Source of the DNA: an uncultured Verrucomicrobiota bacterium
GTDB taxonomy: Bacteria > Verrucomicrobiota > Verrucomicrobiia > Limisphaerales > UBA9464
Direction of reading: 5' to 3'
Length of the DNA: 56,941 nt
Assembly (NCBI GenBank): GCA_903896505.1
Contig: CAITXU010000255.1
Coordinates: forward strand, 1 to 56,941
Of this stretch, positions 1-8,341 are shown piece by piece. The notes under the pieces were generated by a model, which saw only the letters and a list, made by a program, of their open reading frames with translations, was not told the origin of the DNA and did no database searches. Both the position numbers and the translations under genes were made by a program. Positions within the stretch are counted from its first letter, which is position 1, and each line of letters starts with the position of its first letter.

Positions 1-83
1 CCGTTCTAAAGGCACCTTGGTTGCTAGGCTCCTGCAAGGCCCAGGGAGGCCCAAACCACGCCCGACACGCGATTCAGGGCCGG

Positions 84-1541
84 TTACATCCGGCCTGACC
101 CCGGGGCACCATGGGTGGGAGGCTGCTGGGTAGCAGCAACCAGGTCCGGGAAGGTGCAGCCCGAGCAAAGTGCCCCGGATGGTTCACAGAAATCACCGCT
201 GATCCGCATCAGACCCTGTTGCAAGGCGGCCCGGTGGGGAAGTTGGCGACCGGATTGCCCCATCAGGCGTTGCCGGATCTTTCGAAGAACCGCATTTTCC
301 TCGGCGGCGGGCCAGCTGAAATAGCGACGTTGGATTTCAGCGACAAGACTTTGATTTTCCCCGGCCAACGCGCGGGCAAGCAGCCAGGGGAGGACGATGT
401 TGACCGCCAGGTCGGTGACCCGACCGTCACCGAGCAGCGGCTGGGGTTGGGCGCAACGGCCCGAACGAAGGGTCCAGTGCCATTTCCAGAATGAATCCTC
501 CATCTCTTCTGGTTCCAGTACGGTCCTCAATTCGTTGGCACCGGCCGACGGGGCGACTTCGGCCTGCAGCCAGTCGGTCAGATCGTCGACAATCGTGCCC
601 CGGGCCATCCAACGTGCAGCCAAAGCCAGGCGTCTTTGGGGATGGTTGGCAGGCCGGACTCCGGCGAGCTTCCAGACACTGCCGGGCAGGGTGTGCCCAG
701 CCCATACGGCCCGTTCATGCCACCAGGCGTCCCAAAGGGTTCGCACATGGGCTGAGTCGGGAGGCGTGCGTCCCGGCTCCGAGAGCATTCCGGCCACCCC
801 CAACAGACGGGCTTCCCATCCGAGGACGAGGTTGTCGTTGCCGAGACTTGATTCCATCGGGCGACCAGGACCAAGGAGTTCAGCCAGACGACGCATGGGC
901 CAGACGTTGTGGCGGTACCCGAGTCCCGTCATCAGCCCTTCCCACAAGGCACCTTCCCAGCCGACATGCCGGGCCCGGATGCCAAACTCCGTCGTTTTCC
1001 GATGGAGCCGGAGTGCGGCCGCCTGTTCGAGAAGCTCGACCGAGATGTCGATGGGGATGGTGGCCAACGGGCGGGAACATCGGCCCGGCACCGACGCGGG
1101 GAGCAGCCCGGGCGCCTCTTCCTCCAACCAACCGGACAGCTCGGTCAAAGCGGTATCCAGATGCGGTTCGAGAGCGAGGAGCGGTGGGTCCCGGGGCAGG
1201 GGCGCGGCCCTCCACACCACGTGCAGAATCACCCTGGAATAGGCGGGATTTCCTGCATGCCGATGCGAACGCCAGCCACTCTCGGTCCGGTCAATCTCCA
1301 CGTCACCGCTGATCGGGGAGCCGCCTTCGAACTGGACAACCGCCCCACGAAAATCGGGACCTGCCTGTCGATTCCAAAATCCGGGGTGCAGCACTTGGAC
1401 CGTCCGCCCATCGGCCAGGTGGAGGGCGTCCCGCCGCAGGCGTTGGTGCCGCCAGATCTGTTGCAGCCAACGCTCGGGCACGGGTCCCTCCGACGACTCA
1501 TGGAACGTCACGGACGGACGCGAACGGCGGAGCCACTTCAC
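84..1541 (-). CDS. DUF2851 family protein
   Basis: The protein carries the hallmark N-terminal stretch of the DUF2851 family (E-R-W-L-Q-x-I-W, then V-L-H-P-G-F-W-N, A-G-P-D-F, G-D-V-E-I, and H-x-x-N-P-A-Y followed by a V-I-L-H-V-V-W strand). The function of this family is not established. The C-terminus has a C-x-x-S-G-A-L-C-x-x-C cluster that may bind a metal. The frame is open far upstream, but that part is arginine/serine-rich and overlaps the preceding TPR gene, so it is not real coding sequence. I chose the GTG at 1541 (V-K-W-L-R-R), about 20 codons before the first family motif, giving about 485 aa. No clear ribosome site marks this start. It is probably cotranscribed with the TPR gene upstream. 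Confidence 0.75.
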   Translation of the reverse strand: MKWLRRSRPSVTFHESSEGPVPERWLQQIWRHQRLRRDALHLADGRTVQVLHPGFWNRQAGPDFRGAVVQFEGGSPISGDVEIDRTESGWRSHRHAGNPAYSRVILHVVWRAAPLPRDPPLLALEPHLDTALTELSGWLEEEAPGLLPASVPGRCSRPLATIPIDISVELLEQAAALRLHRKTTEFGIRARHVGWEGALWEGLMTGLGYRHNVWPMRRLAELLGPGRPMESSLGNDNLVLGWEARLLGVAGMLSEPGRTPPDSAHVRTLWDAWWHERAVWAGHTLPGSVWKLAGVRPANHPQRRLALAARWMARGTIVDDLTDWLQAEVAPSAGANELRTVLEPEEMEDSFWKWHWTLRSGRCAQPQPLLGDGRVTDLAVNIVLPWLLARALAGENQSLVAEIQRRYFSWPAAEENAVLRKIRQRLMGQSGRQLPHRAALQQGLMRISGDFCEPSGALCSGCTFPDLVAATQQPPTHGAPGSGRM

Positions 1542-1654
1542 ATAGAGGCCACGGTCCAGAGCAGGAGTGGCGGGCGATGCCAGCGATGTGGGCAAATGGG
1601 CGACCGTCGACCCGTCGGCCGCATTCGGAGCGGAGGACGGTGGACGGTTGGGAT

Positions 1655-2953
1655 TCACGAAACGCTTTTCGAGGGGTCTGGAATGGAGGGATCGCCCCGT
1701 TTGAGTCCGATATTTTGCTCGTAGGTTCCGAGGCGGATGACTCTGGGAGCTGCCTTGGCCCATTGGTCGAGGCCCAGCAACCGGATACGGGATTCTGCCT
1801 GGTCTGCCCAAGGGGTCCCGGGAAACCGTTGTCCGATTCGTTCCAAGGTCAGTCGGGCGGCACCGGCACCGTTGGGGGAGCGAAGTTGAAGATCGGCCAA
1901 AAGATTCAACCAATGCGCCGTTTGTCTGGGAGTGGCGGTGGTAAGTTGAATCAGTTTTTCCCATTCATCGGTGGCAAGATCGCGACGACTCCACTTTCGC
2001 TCGTAAACGTCCGCCAACTGTTCCCGGGCCGTCCAGTCGTCCGGAAACTGTTCGAGGTGATGAACCAAACGCATGGCCTCACCGCCATCATCCTCAGGAC
2101 CGGTCGACAGTGGATGCGCACCGGTGGTGCCTTCCGGCATGAGACCCACACGCTCGGGATGATGAACCACAACGATCTTTCGAGGCGTCTCCTTGGATTC
2201 CAGGGCGGCCTCCGAGGGGAGTCGTGCCAATTGCTGGCGGGCGGTCAAAGCCGCTTGCGTTCCCGGGCAGCGTTCGATCAACCGCTCCAGAGAGCGGCGC
2301 GCGGCATCCACGTCCTTGAGGCGCTCCAATTCCCACGAAGATTTCTGCTGCAAGGCGAGGGCCGCCTCCTCAGGGGAACAGCCGGGACGTTCCAAAAGCT
2401 GATCCAGAATGGAGAGGGCCGTCGGGACATCGCTCAGTTCGTTGGCTTTGAGTTCAGCCATCAACATCAGACCCTGTGCGTCGTCGGGAAACCGCGTTAG
2501 CTGGGATTCGACTTCCTCCAGGGCCTCGTTGGCGTTGCCCCGCTTTCGATAGGCTATCGCCCGGGCATAGAATGGCTTGGGAACCTCGGTTTCGTCTCCG
2601 CCGGTATAGGCACCCAAGAGCGGTGACATGCCTTTACCCACCACCCGGGGAAGCCACATCGGCATCAGAAACATCGCCCCCAAGACGCCGGGCACCAGGA
2701 CGTACATGAGGACCCACGTATCGCGAAGAACCGCCGGAATGAAAAACCGGAGGACCATCAGCAGACCCATCACGACCAGCAAGGAAATGAAGAACTGCCG
2801 GGCTATTGAGGCCGTGGTCGAGGACCAGCGATGGGAGGCGAGCATTCTCACCACCAGGATGGTCAGGGCAATCAACACCAATCCCAGGACGAATCCCCCG
2901 GCAATGCTGGCCGACGATGGCAGCGGGATATTCACAGGTCGTGCTTCAACCAA
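1655..2953 (-). CDS. membrane-anchored tetratricopeptide repeat protein
   Basis: A protein of 432 aa with three or four hydrophobic segments in its first 115 residues (around 18-37, 52-69 and 80-100), followed by a soluble part rich in helical pairs. The patterns A-I-A-Y-R-K-R-G-N-A-N-E-A-L-E and A-L-S-I-L-D-Q-L-L-E-R are TPR-like, and a second set lies near the C-terminus (W-x-A-R-E-Q-L-A-D-V-Y). This suggests an inner-membrane protein exposing a protein-protein interaction scaffold. I do not recognise a specific function. It lies divergently from the exosortase gene, with only about 120 bp between the two starts, so the promoters of both must lie there. The DUF2851 gene follows on the same strand. 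Confidence 0.72.
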   Translation of the reverse strand: MVEARPVNIPLPSSASIAGGFVLGLVLIALTILVVRMLASHRWSSTTASIARQFFISLLVVMGLLMVLRFFIPAVLRDTWVLMYVLVPGVLGAMFLMPMWLPRVVGKGMSPLLGAYTGGDETEVPKPFYARAIAYRKRGNANEALEEVESQLTRFPDDAQGLMLMAELKANELSDVPTALSILDQLLERPGCSPEEAALALQQKSSWELERLKDVDAARRSLERLIERCPGTQAALTARQQLARLPSEAALESKETPRKIVVVHHPERVGLMPEGTTGAHPLSTGPEDDGGEAMRLVHHLEQFPDDWTAREQLADVYERKWSRRDLATDEWEKLIQLTTATPRQTAHWLNLLADLQLRSPNGAGAARLTLERIGQRFPGTPWADQAESRIRLLGLDQWAKAAPRVIRLGTYEQNIGLKRGDPSIPDPSKSVS

Positions 2954-3073
2954 TCACTGCAACCACCGGACGTCCACGAAAATTTTGAAAATTCCAGAGG
3001 ATTGCGTTGAGCTGCACTCCATTCGACCAGCCAATTCCGCTTGCTTCCAGCGGCACCTCCCCATCAGAGTACA

Positions 3074-4042
3074 GTGGTGAATGTTTCGGCTGCCATTTCA
3101 GCACAACCGTCTCCGGTGACTGGACCCGATCCGGCAACTGGCGGTACCGACCTGAGCGTTCCGGTCAACGGAGCTTGCCTTCCCTGGTTGCTCCCGGCAG
3201 GCATCGTTGCGCTTTGGTGGGTGAATGACCTTTCATTTCAATGGGCGACACTGATTGAATATCAATTTGGGTGGATCGTGCTGATGTTGACCGCTTACCT
3301 GGCCTGGGAGCGGTGGCCCACCCGTCCCAAGACGGATATCCCAGCCCCGTTTTGGTTCTGTTTCCTATTGTGCCTGGGGGCTGTTCCTTTGGTGACCGCG
3401 TCGGAACTCTATAAAAATGCGGTCGCCCGCGTTCCCTCCACGGCTTTTACCCTGAGCCTGGGTTGCTGGCTGTTTCTGGTTTCAAATATTCTGTTGGTGT
3501 GCGGACGCCGGACGCTTCGCCATTTCCTGTTTCCGCTGCTCTTCTTCTTTGTGGCCGTTCCGCTGCCGAAGAGCATCTGGAATCCCGTGGTCTTCGGCCT
3601 GCAACAATTGGTGACCGTGATGGACGTTGAGTCGCTCCGCATCATGGGTGTCGCTGCGGAAAGACAGGGGAGTGTTATCAACCTGCCCAACTGCCAGGTC
3701 GGGGTAAATGAGGCGTGCAGTGGAATCCGCAGCCTTCAATCGAGCGTGATGGCCGCCTTGTTCGTCGGCGACCTGACACTCCGGTCCAACACCTGGAGGG
3801 TGATTTTTTTCGGCGCGGGCGTTCTTCTGGCGATGGCGGGAAATTTCTTTCGCTCCCTCTACCTCGCTTACAGTGCCTACCTCGGAGGCCCCGAACAGTT
3901 GAAGAAGGTTCACGATACCGCGGGCTGGAGCGTCCTCGCATTCACCGCCGTGAGTTTGGTCATCCTGTCGCTTCTGATCACCCGATTTGAACGAATGGCT
4001 GAAAACTATCGGAAACTTCACGCAGCCAGGGGTTCTGCCTGA
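3074..4042 (+). CDS. exosortase (exosortase/archaeosortase family)
   Basis: A polytopic membrane protein of about 322 aa with eight or so hydrophobic segments. The three family-defining catalytic residues are visible: Cys in N-E-A-C-S-G-I-R-S, Arg in N-F-F-R-S, and His in V-H-D-T-A-G-W. Exosortases are transpeptidase-like membrane enzymes that process proteins bearing a C-terminal PEP-CTERM-type sorting signal, usually together with exopolysaccharide secretion. There is no ATG near the start; GTG at 3074 or 3077, or TTG at 3041, are the options, and I favour GTG. The NusG-like gene begins 5 bp after the stop, so the two are probably translated together. No polysaccharide genes and no obvious PEP-CTERM substrate lie in the window. 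Confidence 0.85.
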   Translation: MVNVSAAISAQPSPVTGPDPATGGTDLSVPVNGACLPWLLPAGIVALWWVNDLSFQWATLIEYQFGWIVLMLTAYLAWERWPTRPKTDIPAPFWFCFLLCLGAVPLVTASELYKNAVARVPSTAFTLSLGCWLFLVSNILLVCGRRTLRHFLFPLLFFFVAVPLPKSIWNPVVFGLQQLVTVMDVESLRIMGVAAERQGSVINLPNCQVGVNEACSGIRSLQSSVMAALFVGDLTLRSNTWRVIFFGAGVLLAMAGNFFRSLYLAYSAYLGGPEQLKKVHDTAGWSVLAFTAVSLVILSLLITRFERMAENYRKLHAARGSA

Positions 4043-4047
4043 GGTCG

Positions 4048-4533
4048 ATGGATTCGCCATGGCATGTCGCCCATACCCGGCCTCGGGCGGAAAAAAAGGT
4101 CGCAGAATATTTTCGACGCGAGGGTTGGGCCGCTGAACTCCCGCTGTACCCCAGCGTCAAACGCTATCGAGGGAAACGGTTGACGTTTTATAAGACACTC
4201 TTCCCCGGCTACGTCTTTGTCCGGCTGAATCCCGAACAAATACCCGCAGCCCGGCAGAATCAACACATTGCCAACCTCCTGGTCCCGCCTGACCCCGAGG
4301 AATTCTCCGCCCAACTGGACGCGATCTTGTCCGGGTTGAGGGGGCAGTTGGAGGTCCGAATAGCTCCGGAAGTAACCGAGGGAAGGCGGGTCCGATTGGT
4401 CGGCGGTCCGCTTCGTGGCGTGGAAGGGATTGTGATCGAGCGGTCCAAGTCGTTCGAGGTCTTGCTGCGTCTCGACTTTATCGGCCAGGCGGCGGCTTTC
4501 CGCGTGGCTGCCGACGAGGTCGAGTTGATTTGA
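4048..4533 (+). CDS. NusG-like transcription antiterminator (UpxY/RfaH type)
   Basis: A 161-aa protein with an N-terminal NGN-type domain (W-H-V-A-H-T-R-P-R-A-E-K-K-V, then L-F-P-G-Y-V-F-V-R) and a C-terminal KOW-like segment (G-x-R-V-R-L-V-G-G-P-L-R-G-V-E-G-I-V). This is the layout of specialised NusG paralogues such as RfaH and UpxY, which bind elongating RNA polymerase and promote read-through of long surface-polysaccharide operons. The core NusG normally sits beside secE and ribosomal genes, which are absent here, so a specialised role is likelier. It is coupled to the exosortase gene (5-bp gap, GAGG just upstream of the ATG), which fits regulation of an extracellular matrix or cell-surface system. 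Confidence 0.82.
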   Translation: MDSPWHVAHTRPRAEKKVAEYFRREGWAAELPLYPSVKRYRGKRLTFYKTLFPGYVFVRLNPEQIPAARQNQHIANLLVPPDPEEFSAQLDAILSGLRGQLEVRIAPEVTEGRRVRLVGGPLRGVEGIVIERSKSFEVLLRLDFIGQAAAFRVAADEVELI

Positions 4534-4602
4534 GCGGCAATCCGCCGGAGAGGGTGGTTTCTACTTTCGCAGGAAGGACATTCCGGCTCCACTCCCTTCA
4601 TC

Positions 4603-5922
4603 ATGCGCTCGCTTTTCGCGGTCATGCGGTTGGAATTGAAGTTGTTCTTCCGGGATCGCCGCGCCCTGATCATGATTGTCGGAATTCCCATTGGAATCGC
4701 CTCCTTTATTGGCTACCTCACCGATGACCGAAGGCGATCGACGGATGCACCTCGGATTGACGTCGTGCTCGCCGATATCGATCACTCTCCGTTGTCACAA
4801 AAGTTGGTGGAAAGCTTTCAATCCGATGCTCAATTCGAAGTCGTGACCACCAATGCCGACGCCGCCCGGGCATTGGTCATGACCGGCAAATATCCCGCCG
4901 CGCTCATCCTACCATCTGGATTTGGGGATAATCTTCTTCCGGGCCTGTTGGACACCAATCGTCGTCCGGTGGTCACCGTCCTCTTTGACCCATCGCATCG
5001 CTTTGAAAAGTCCCTTCTCGAAGGCCTACTCCTTCCCAAGATTATCACCACCGTAGCCAAAGATTTGCGCGACCCGGAGACGGCCCGGCGCTTGGTTCGC
5101 GATGGCGTCGAACGGCTGAAGAGGGCATCCGGCCTGGAGGCCGAAGACCGGACCCGCATCCAACGGTTGCTGGACAGAGCCGACGAATGGCTGGCCTCAC
5201 GCGCAAATCGGCAAGGGATCGATGCCAATTCCGCAACGAATACCTCCTCCGATTCATTCCAACTGCCCAGTCCGGTACGGGTGGTTTCCGAGGCGGCCAC
5301 CCAGAACCGACGCCCGTACAACGGCTACGCCCATTCGTTTCCGGGCATGGCTCTCCAGTTTATCTTGATGGGTATGGTCGATTTTGCCGTCAATCTCATC
5401 AAGGACCGGGAGACGGGCATCTTTCAACGACTGCGGGCGACCCCCTTGTCGCGGGCGACGTTATTAGGCGGCAAGATGCTGGCCCAGAGCTTGGTGGCCC
5501 TCATCTCGATGGTCGCCTGCTTTGCTTTCTCCATGCTGGTGTTCGGGGTGCGGATTGAGGGGAGTCCCGTTGGATTTTTGCTCCTCCTTTTGGTCGTGCC
5601 GTTAATGTCCGCGGGCTTCGGGCTGATGCTGGCCGGTCTTGGTGGGACCCCGGCTGGGACCCGCGGATTATCCATTGCCCTGGTTTTGTTGTTGGTGATG
5701 GTGGGCGGTGCCTGGTTCCCTTCGTTCTTGTTTCCGGCCTGGCTTCAATCGGTGGCGCTGGCCACCCCCGTCCGATGGGCGGTGGAAGGCTTTGACGCCG
5801 TGACCTGGCGCGGTCTGGGACTGGCCTCGGCCCTGCCTTCCGTTGCCGCCCTGTTGGGCTTTGCCGTGGTTTTTTCTGGAATTGGCTTTGCCCGCTTTCG
5901 ATGGCGGGGTCAACGGGGGTGA
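4603..5922 (+). CDS. ABC-2 type transporter permease
   Basis: A protein of 439 aa with the ABC-2 permease plan: a cytoplasmic N-terminus, one transmembrane segment near residues 25-38, a large extracytoplasmic domain of roughly 200 residues, then about five C-terminal transmembrane segments (from F-I-L-M-G-M-V-D-F-A-V to the final L-G-F-A-V-V-F). The cytoplasmic motif I-K-D-R-E-T-G-I-F-Q-R-L-R-A-T-P before the second membrane span is typical of the family (DrrB/YhgE-like exporters). The substrate cannot be told from sequence. No nucleotide-binding subunit gene lies nearby, so the ATPase must be encoded elsewhere. Confidence 0.85.
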   Translation: MRSLFAVMRLELKLFFRDRRALIMIVGIPIGIASFIGYLTDDRRRSTDAPRIDVVLADIDHSPLSQKLVESFQSDAQFEVVTTNADAARALVMTGKYPAALILPSGFGDNLLPGLLDTNRRPVVTVLFDPSHRFEKSLLEGLLLPKIITTVAKDLRDPETARRLVRDGVERLKRASGLEAEDRTRIQRLLDRADEWLASRANRQGIDANSATNTSSDSFQLPSPVRVVSEAATQNRRPYNGYAHSFPGMALQFILMGMVDFAVNLIKDRETGIFQRLRATPLSRATLLGGKMLAQSLVALISMVACFAFSMLVFGVRIEGSPVGFLLLLLVVPLMSAGFGLMLAGLGGTPAGTRGLSIALVLLLVMVGGAWFPSFLFPAWLQSVALATPVRWAVEGFDAVTWRGLGLASALPSVAALLGFAVVFSGIGFARFRWRGQRG

Positions 5923-6211
5923 CGGGATTGCTTGACTTTTGCGGCGTACTTGAGGGCATGCTCTCCCTGAAATGAAACGCGCAATGCCCGCCCTGCCGTT
6001 CGCAGCCTTGGCCCTCGTGGCTCGAGCTGCCGCAGCCGCGTTTCACCGTCTTCCCCGCGCCTGACTCCACCAGACTCGCGAGTGAAGACGGTTCCTGGAA
6101 GCCCCGCTTCCGGGTGCTGTCGCGCTTCGCGTGGTCCCGGGTGTAACACCGCCGAACTTTTCTTTACCGACCTTTCCTCCACCGACTCTCCCTTCATCGA
6201 TTTTCCGTCCC
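5923..6211 (+). other. intergenic stretch before the aminotransferase gene
   Basis: No supported gene. A 30-codon alanine-rich frame from the ATG at 5972 has no relatives I recognise and no ribosome site. The stretch is pyrimidine-rich on the plus strand just before the aminotransferase start and probably holds that gene's promoter, but no clear -35/-10 pair can be picked. Confidence 0.4.
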
Positions 6212-7393
6212 ATGTCACAACCGCATTCCTTTGTTGCCGTCCACGTGGCCGCGATTCCTCGCTCCGGAATTCGCGATTTCTTCGATATCGTTCAAAACAC
6301 TCCGGGCGTGATTTCCCTGGGGGTGGGGGAGCCGGACTTTGCCACGCCCTGGCATATCCGGAAGGCCACCATCAATGCTCTGGAGCGCGGACGAACCCAA
6401 TACACCTCCAATCTGGGCCTGCTCAAGCTTCGCGAGGCCATCAGTGCCTATGTTGCCCGTAAATTTGCGGTGCGATACGACCCCGTGACGCAAATTCTGG
6501 TCACAGTGGGCGTGAGCGAAGCCCTCGATCTCGCCTTGCGTGCGGTCCTGAATCCGGGCGACGAAGTCATCTATCATGAGCCCTGCTACGTGAGTTATTC
6601 GCCCAGTGTGGTGCTGGCCCATGGAAAGCCGGTGGCGGTGGTGTGCCGGGCGGAGGATGGGTTTGCCGTGACCGCCGAGGCTCTCGAAGCGGCCGTTACT
6701 CCGCGAAGTAAAGTGCTGCTGCTGAATTTTCCCACAAACCCGACCGGTGGAACCATGACCCGGGAGCAGTTGCTCCAGATTGCCGCCGTGGTCGAGCGAC
6801 ACAACCTTCTGGTGATTACGGATGAAATCTATTCGGAGCTCACCTTCGAAGGAGAGCACGTCTCCATCGCCTCGCTGCCCGGCATGGCCGAGCGGACCAT
6901 TTTTCTCCACGGATTTTCGAAGGCCTATGCCATGACCGGTTTCCGAATCGGATACGCGTGTGGTCCTTCTGAACTTGTCGAGGCGATGATGAAAATACAT
7001 CAATATTCGATGCTCTGCGCCAGCATCCTGGCTCAGGAGGCGGCTTTGGAAGCCCTGAATGCGGGCGATACCGCCACGATCGAAATGCGCGATCAATACC
7101 TGATGCGCCGGAATTACATCGTCGGTTCGCTCAATGAACTGGGGTTGAAATGCCATCTGCCCCGCGGGTCATTCTATGCGTTTCCCAGCATCGCTTCGAC
7201 CGGTTTGACCTCCCGGGAATTCGCGGTTGGGTTGCTCCAGGAGGAAAAGGTCGCGTGCGTACCGGGCGGGGCCTTTGGGGCCTGTGGTGAGTCCTTTGTG
7301 CGCTGCTGTTTCGCGACGGCCTTTGACCAGATTCAAACGGCCATGGACCGGATGGGGCGGTTTGTCGAACGCGCCCGGGCGCGGGGGGTGTAG
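6212..7393 (+). CDS. class I/II pyridoxal-phosphate aminotransferase
   Basis: A 393-aa protein of fold-type I. Visible signatures are I-S-L-G-V-G-E-P-D-F near the N-terminus, N-F-P-T-N-P-T-G-G in the middle, D-E-I-Y-S-E-L, and the PLP-lysine motif G-F-S-K-A-Y-A-M-T-G-F-R-I-G. It transfers amino groups between an amino acid and a 2-oxo acid. The sequence is most like the PatA/AspC subgroup (aspartate, aromatic or N-acetyl-diaminopimelate type), but the substrate cannot be fixed. The frame is open upstream to 6131; I chose the ATG at 6212 (M-S-Q-P-H-S-F), because the extra residues are proline-rich and unlike the family. Confidence 0.9.
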   Translation: MSQPHSFVAVHVAAIPRSGIRDFFDIVQNTPGVISLGVGEPDFATPWHIRKATINALERGRTQYTSNLGLLKLREAISAYVARKFAVRYDPVTQILVTVGVSEALDLALRAVLNPGDEVIYHEPCYVSYSPSVVLAHGKPVAVVCRAEDGFAVTAEALEAAVTPRSKVLLLNFPTNPTGGTMTREQLLQIAAVVERHNLLVITDEIYSELTFEGEHVSIASLPGMAERTIFLHGFSKAYAMTGFRIGYACGPSELVEAMMKIHQYSMLCASILAQEAALEALNAGDTATIEMRDQYLMRRNYIVGSLNELGLKCHLPRGSFYAFPSIASTGLTSREFAVGLLQEEKVACVPGGAFGACGESFVRCCFATAFDQIQTAMDRMGRFVERARARGV

Positions 7394-7451
7394 AGGTCGC
7401 AGGGGAAGAATGGAATACCCATTTGGCACGCCCTTTTCCTCGGGTGAGCAA

Positions 7452-7482
7452 TTGACATCAATTTGATGGAGATGGATTATAT
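7452..7482 (+). promoter_or_regulatory. sigma-70-like promoter of vapBC, probably leaderless
   Basis: A perfect -35 box TTGACA (7452-7457) is followed by the AT-rich element GATTATAT (7475-7482), with a spacer of 17-19 bp depending on which hexamer is the -10. The antitoxin ATG begins at 7488, about where transcription should start, and no Shine-Dalgarno sequence fits in between. Confidence 0.55.
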
Positions 7483-7487
7483 CCAGT

Positions 7488-7742
7488 ATGGTAAAAACTC
7501 AAATTCAAGTGCCGGAAAAGTTGTTTCGGGAATTGCGCAGTTTTGCAAAGCAACGTGAGTGGTCGATGGCGGAAACCTTTCGCCGGGGAGCAGAGTTGCT
7601 CCTTCAAGTGTATCCGCAGGCATCCGAACCATCTTCCGCTGACTGGACCCCACCGACTTCCAATCGGGTTGGTTGGAAAGGCCTGAGTTCGGAGGAACTT
7701 CGGCAAGCTGCTTTCGCCGATGGAGATCCGCACCTGGCGTGA
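7488..7742 (+). CDS. vapB: ribbon-helix-helix antitoxin (VapB-like)
   Basis: An 84-aa protein that begins with a short beta-strand motif (T-Q-I-Q-V-P-E-K-L-F-R-E-L) and two helices (F-A-K-Q-R-E-W-S-M-A-E-T-F-R-R-G-A-E-L-L), the pattern of MetJ/Arc/CopG-type DNA-binding antitoxins. The C-terminal half, rich in polar residues and Trp, would bind and block the toxin. It lies 18 bp upstream of a PIN-domain gene on the same strand, the standard order of a VapBC module. Such antitoxins usually repress their own promoter with the toxin. The start codon lies at the expected transcription start, so the message is probably leaderless. Confidence 0.85.
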   Translation: MVKTQIQVPEKLFRELRSFAKQREWSMAETFRRGAELLLQVYPQASEPSSADWTPPTSNRVGWKGLSSEELRQAAFADGDPHLA

Positions 7743-7760
7743 ATCCAACGTCATCCTGCC

Positions 7761-8204
7761 ATGCTTTCCATCGACACGAATCTGCTTCTTTACTGTTTCA
7801 GCGAAGCTTCGCCTTGCCATAAAGCCGCTCGTCGTTTCATTGAATCGGTGTCCAATCGAGACGACGTAGCTCTGAGTGAATTCGTGCTCACCGAATACTA
7901 CTTGCTTCTGCGCAATCCGGTGGTTCTGGTCAAGCCATTGACCGCCCCCGAAGCCGTCGATGTAGTCCAGAGTTACCGTCGGCATCCTCGCTGGAGGATT
8001 TTGGGTTTCCCGCCCGACAGTCGGGAATTCCACTCCGAACTTTGGCAAAATGCAGCAGCGCGCAACTACCCTCGCCGCCGCATCTACGACACACGTACTG
8101 CCCTCAGTCTTCGCGCTTTTGGGGTGCGAGAGTTTGCGACCGCCAACCCAGCGGATTTTCAGGGCCTTGGGTTCGAAAGGGTGTGGAATCCAATTGCGGA
8201 TTAG
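7761..8204 (+). CDS. vapC: PIN-domain ribonuclease toxin (VapC)
   Basis: A 147-aa PIN domain. The first acidic residue is in S-I-D-T-N-L-L-L-Y, the second is the Glu in F-V-L-T-E-Y-Y, and the C-terminal acidic pair is represented by R-I-Y-D-T-R-T-A and N-P-A-D-F. PIN toxins are Mg2+-dependent RNases, often cutting tRNA or rRNA, and are held inactive by the cognate antitoxin encoded directly upstream. Length and domain are complete with no frameshift, so the module looks intact. The target RNA cannot be predicted. Confidence 0.88.
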   Translation: MLSIDTNLLLYCFSEASPCHKAARRFIESVSNRDDVALSEFVLTEYYLLLRNPVVLVKPLTAPEAVDVVQSYRRHPRWRILGFPPDSREFHSELWQNAAARNYPRRRIYDTRTALSLRAFGVREFATANPADFQGLGFERVWNPIAD

Positions 8205-8303
8205 TTGGAACATCCAGGCCGACTGAATGTGATCATCGATTGTGTGATTCTTCATCTGCGTAAATCTGCGACATCTGCGGACAATTCATCCTCAATCTAT
8301 CCC

Positions 8304-8332
8304 TTGACAGCGGTACCAAATGAGGCTATCGA
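8304..8332 (+). promoter_or_regulatory. promoter of the Xre-RES module
   Basis: A perfect -35 box TTGACA (8304-8309), a 17-bp spacer, and a weaker -10 TATCGA (8327-8332). The antitoxin ATG at 8342 lies only 9 bp after the -10 and no Shine-Dalgarno sequence is present at the right distance, so the transcript should start at or within about two bases of the start codon. Confidence 0.5.
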
Positions 8333-8341
8333 TAGTTGCAA

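Noticed and set aside
1542..1964. Upstream extension of the DUF2851 frame
   Set aside because: It overlaps the 3' end of the TPR gene and has shadow-like composition.
5972..6064. 30-codon alanine-rich frame with a signal-peptide look
   Set aside because: No ribosome site, no mature part after the hydrophobic stretch, and high-GC composition makes such runs common.
6215..7156. Open frame of 313 codons opposite the aminotransferase gene
   Set aside because: Antisense to a gene with clear catalytic motifs; composition typical of a shadow frame.
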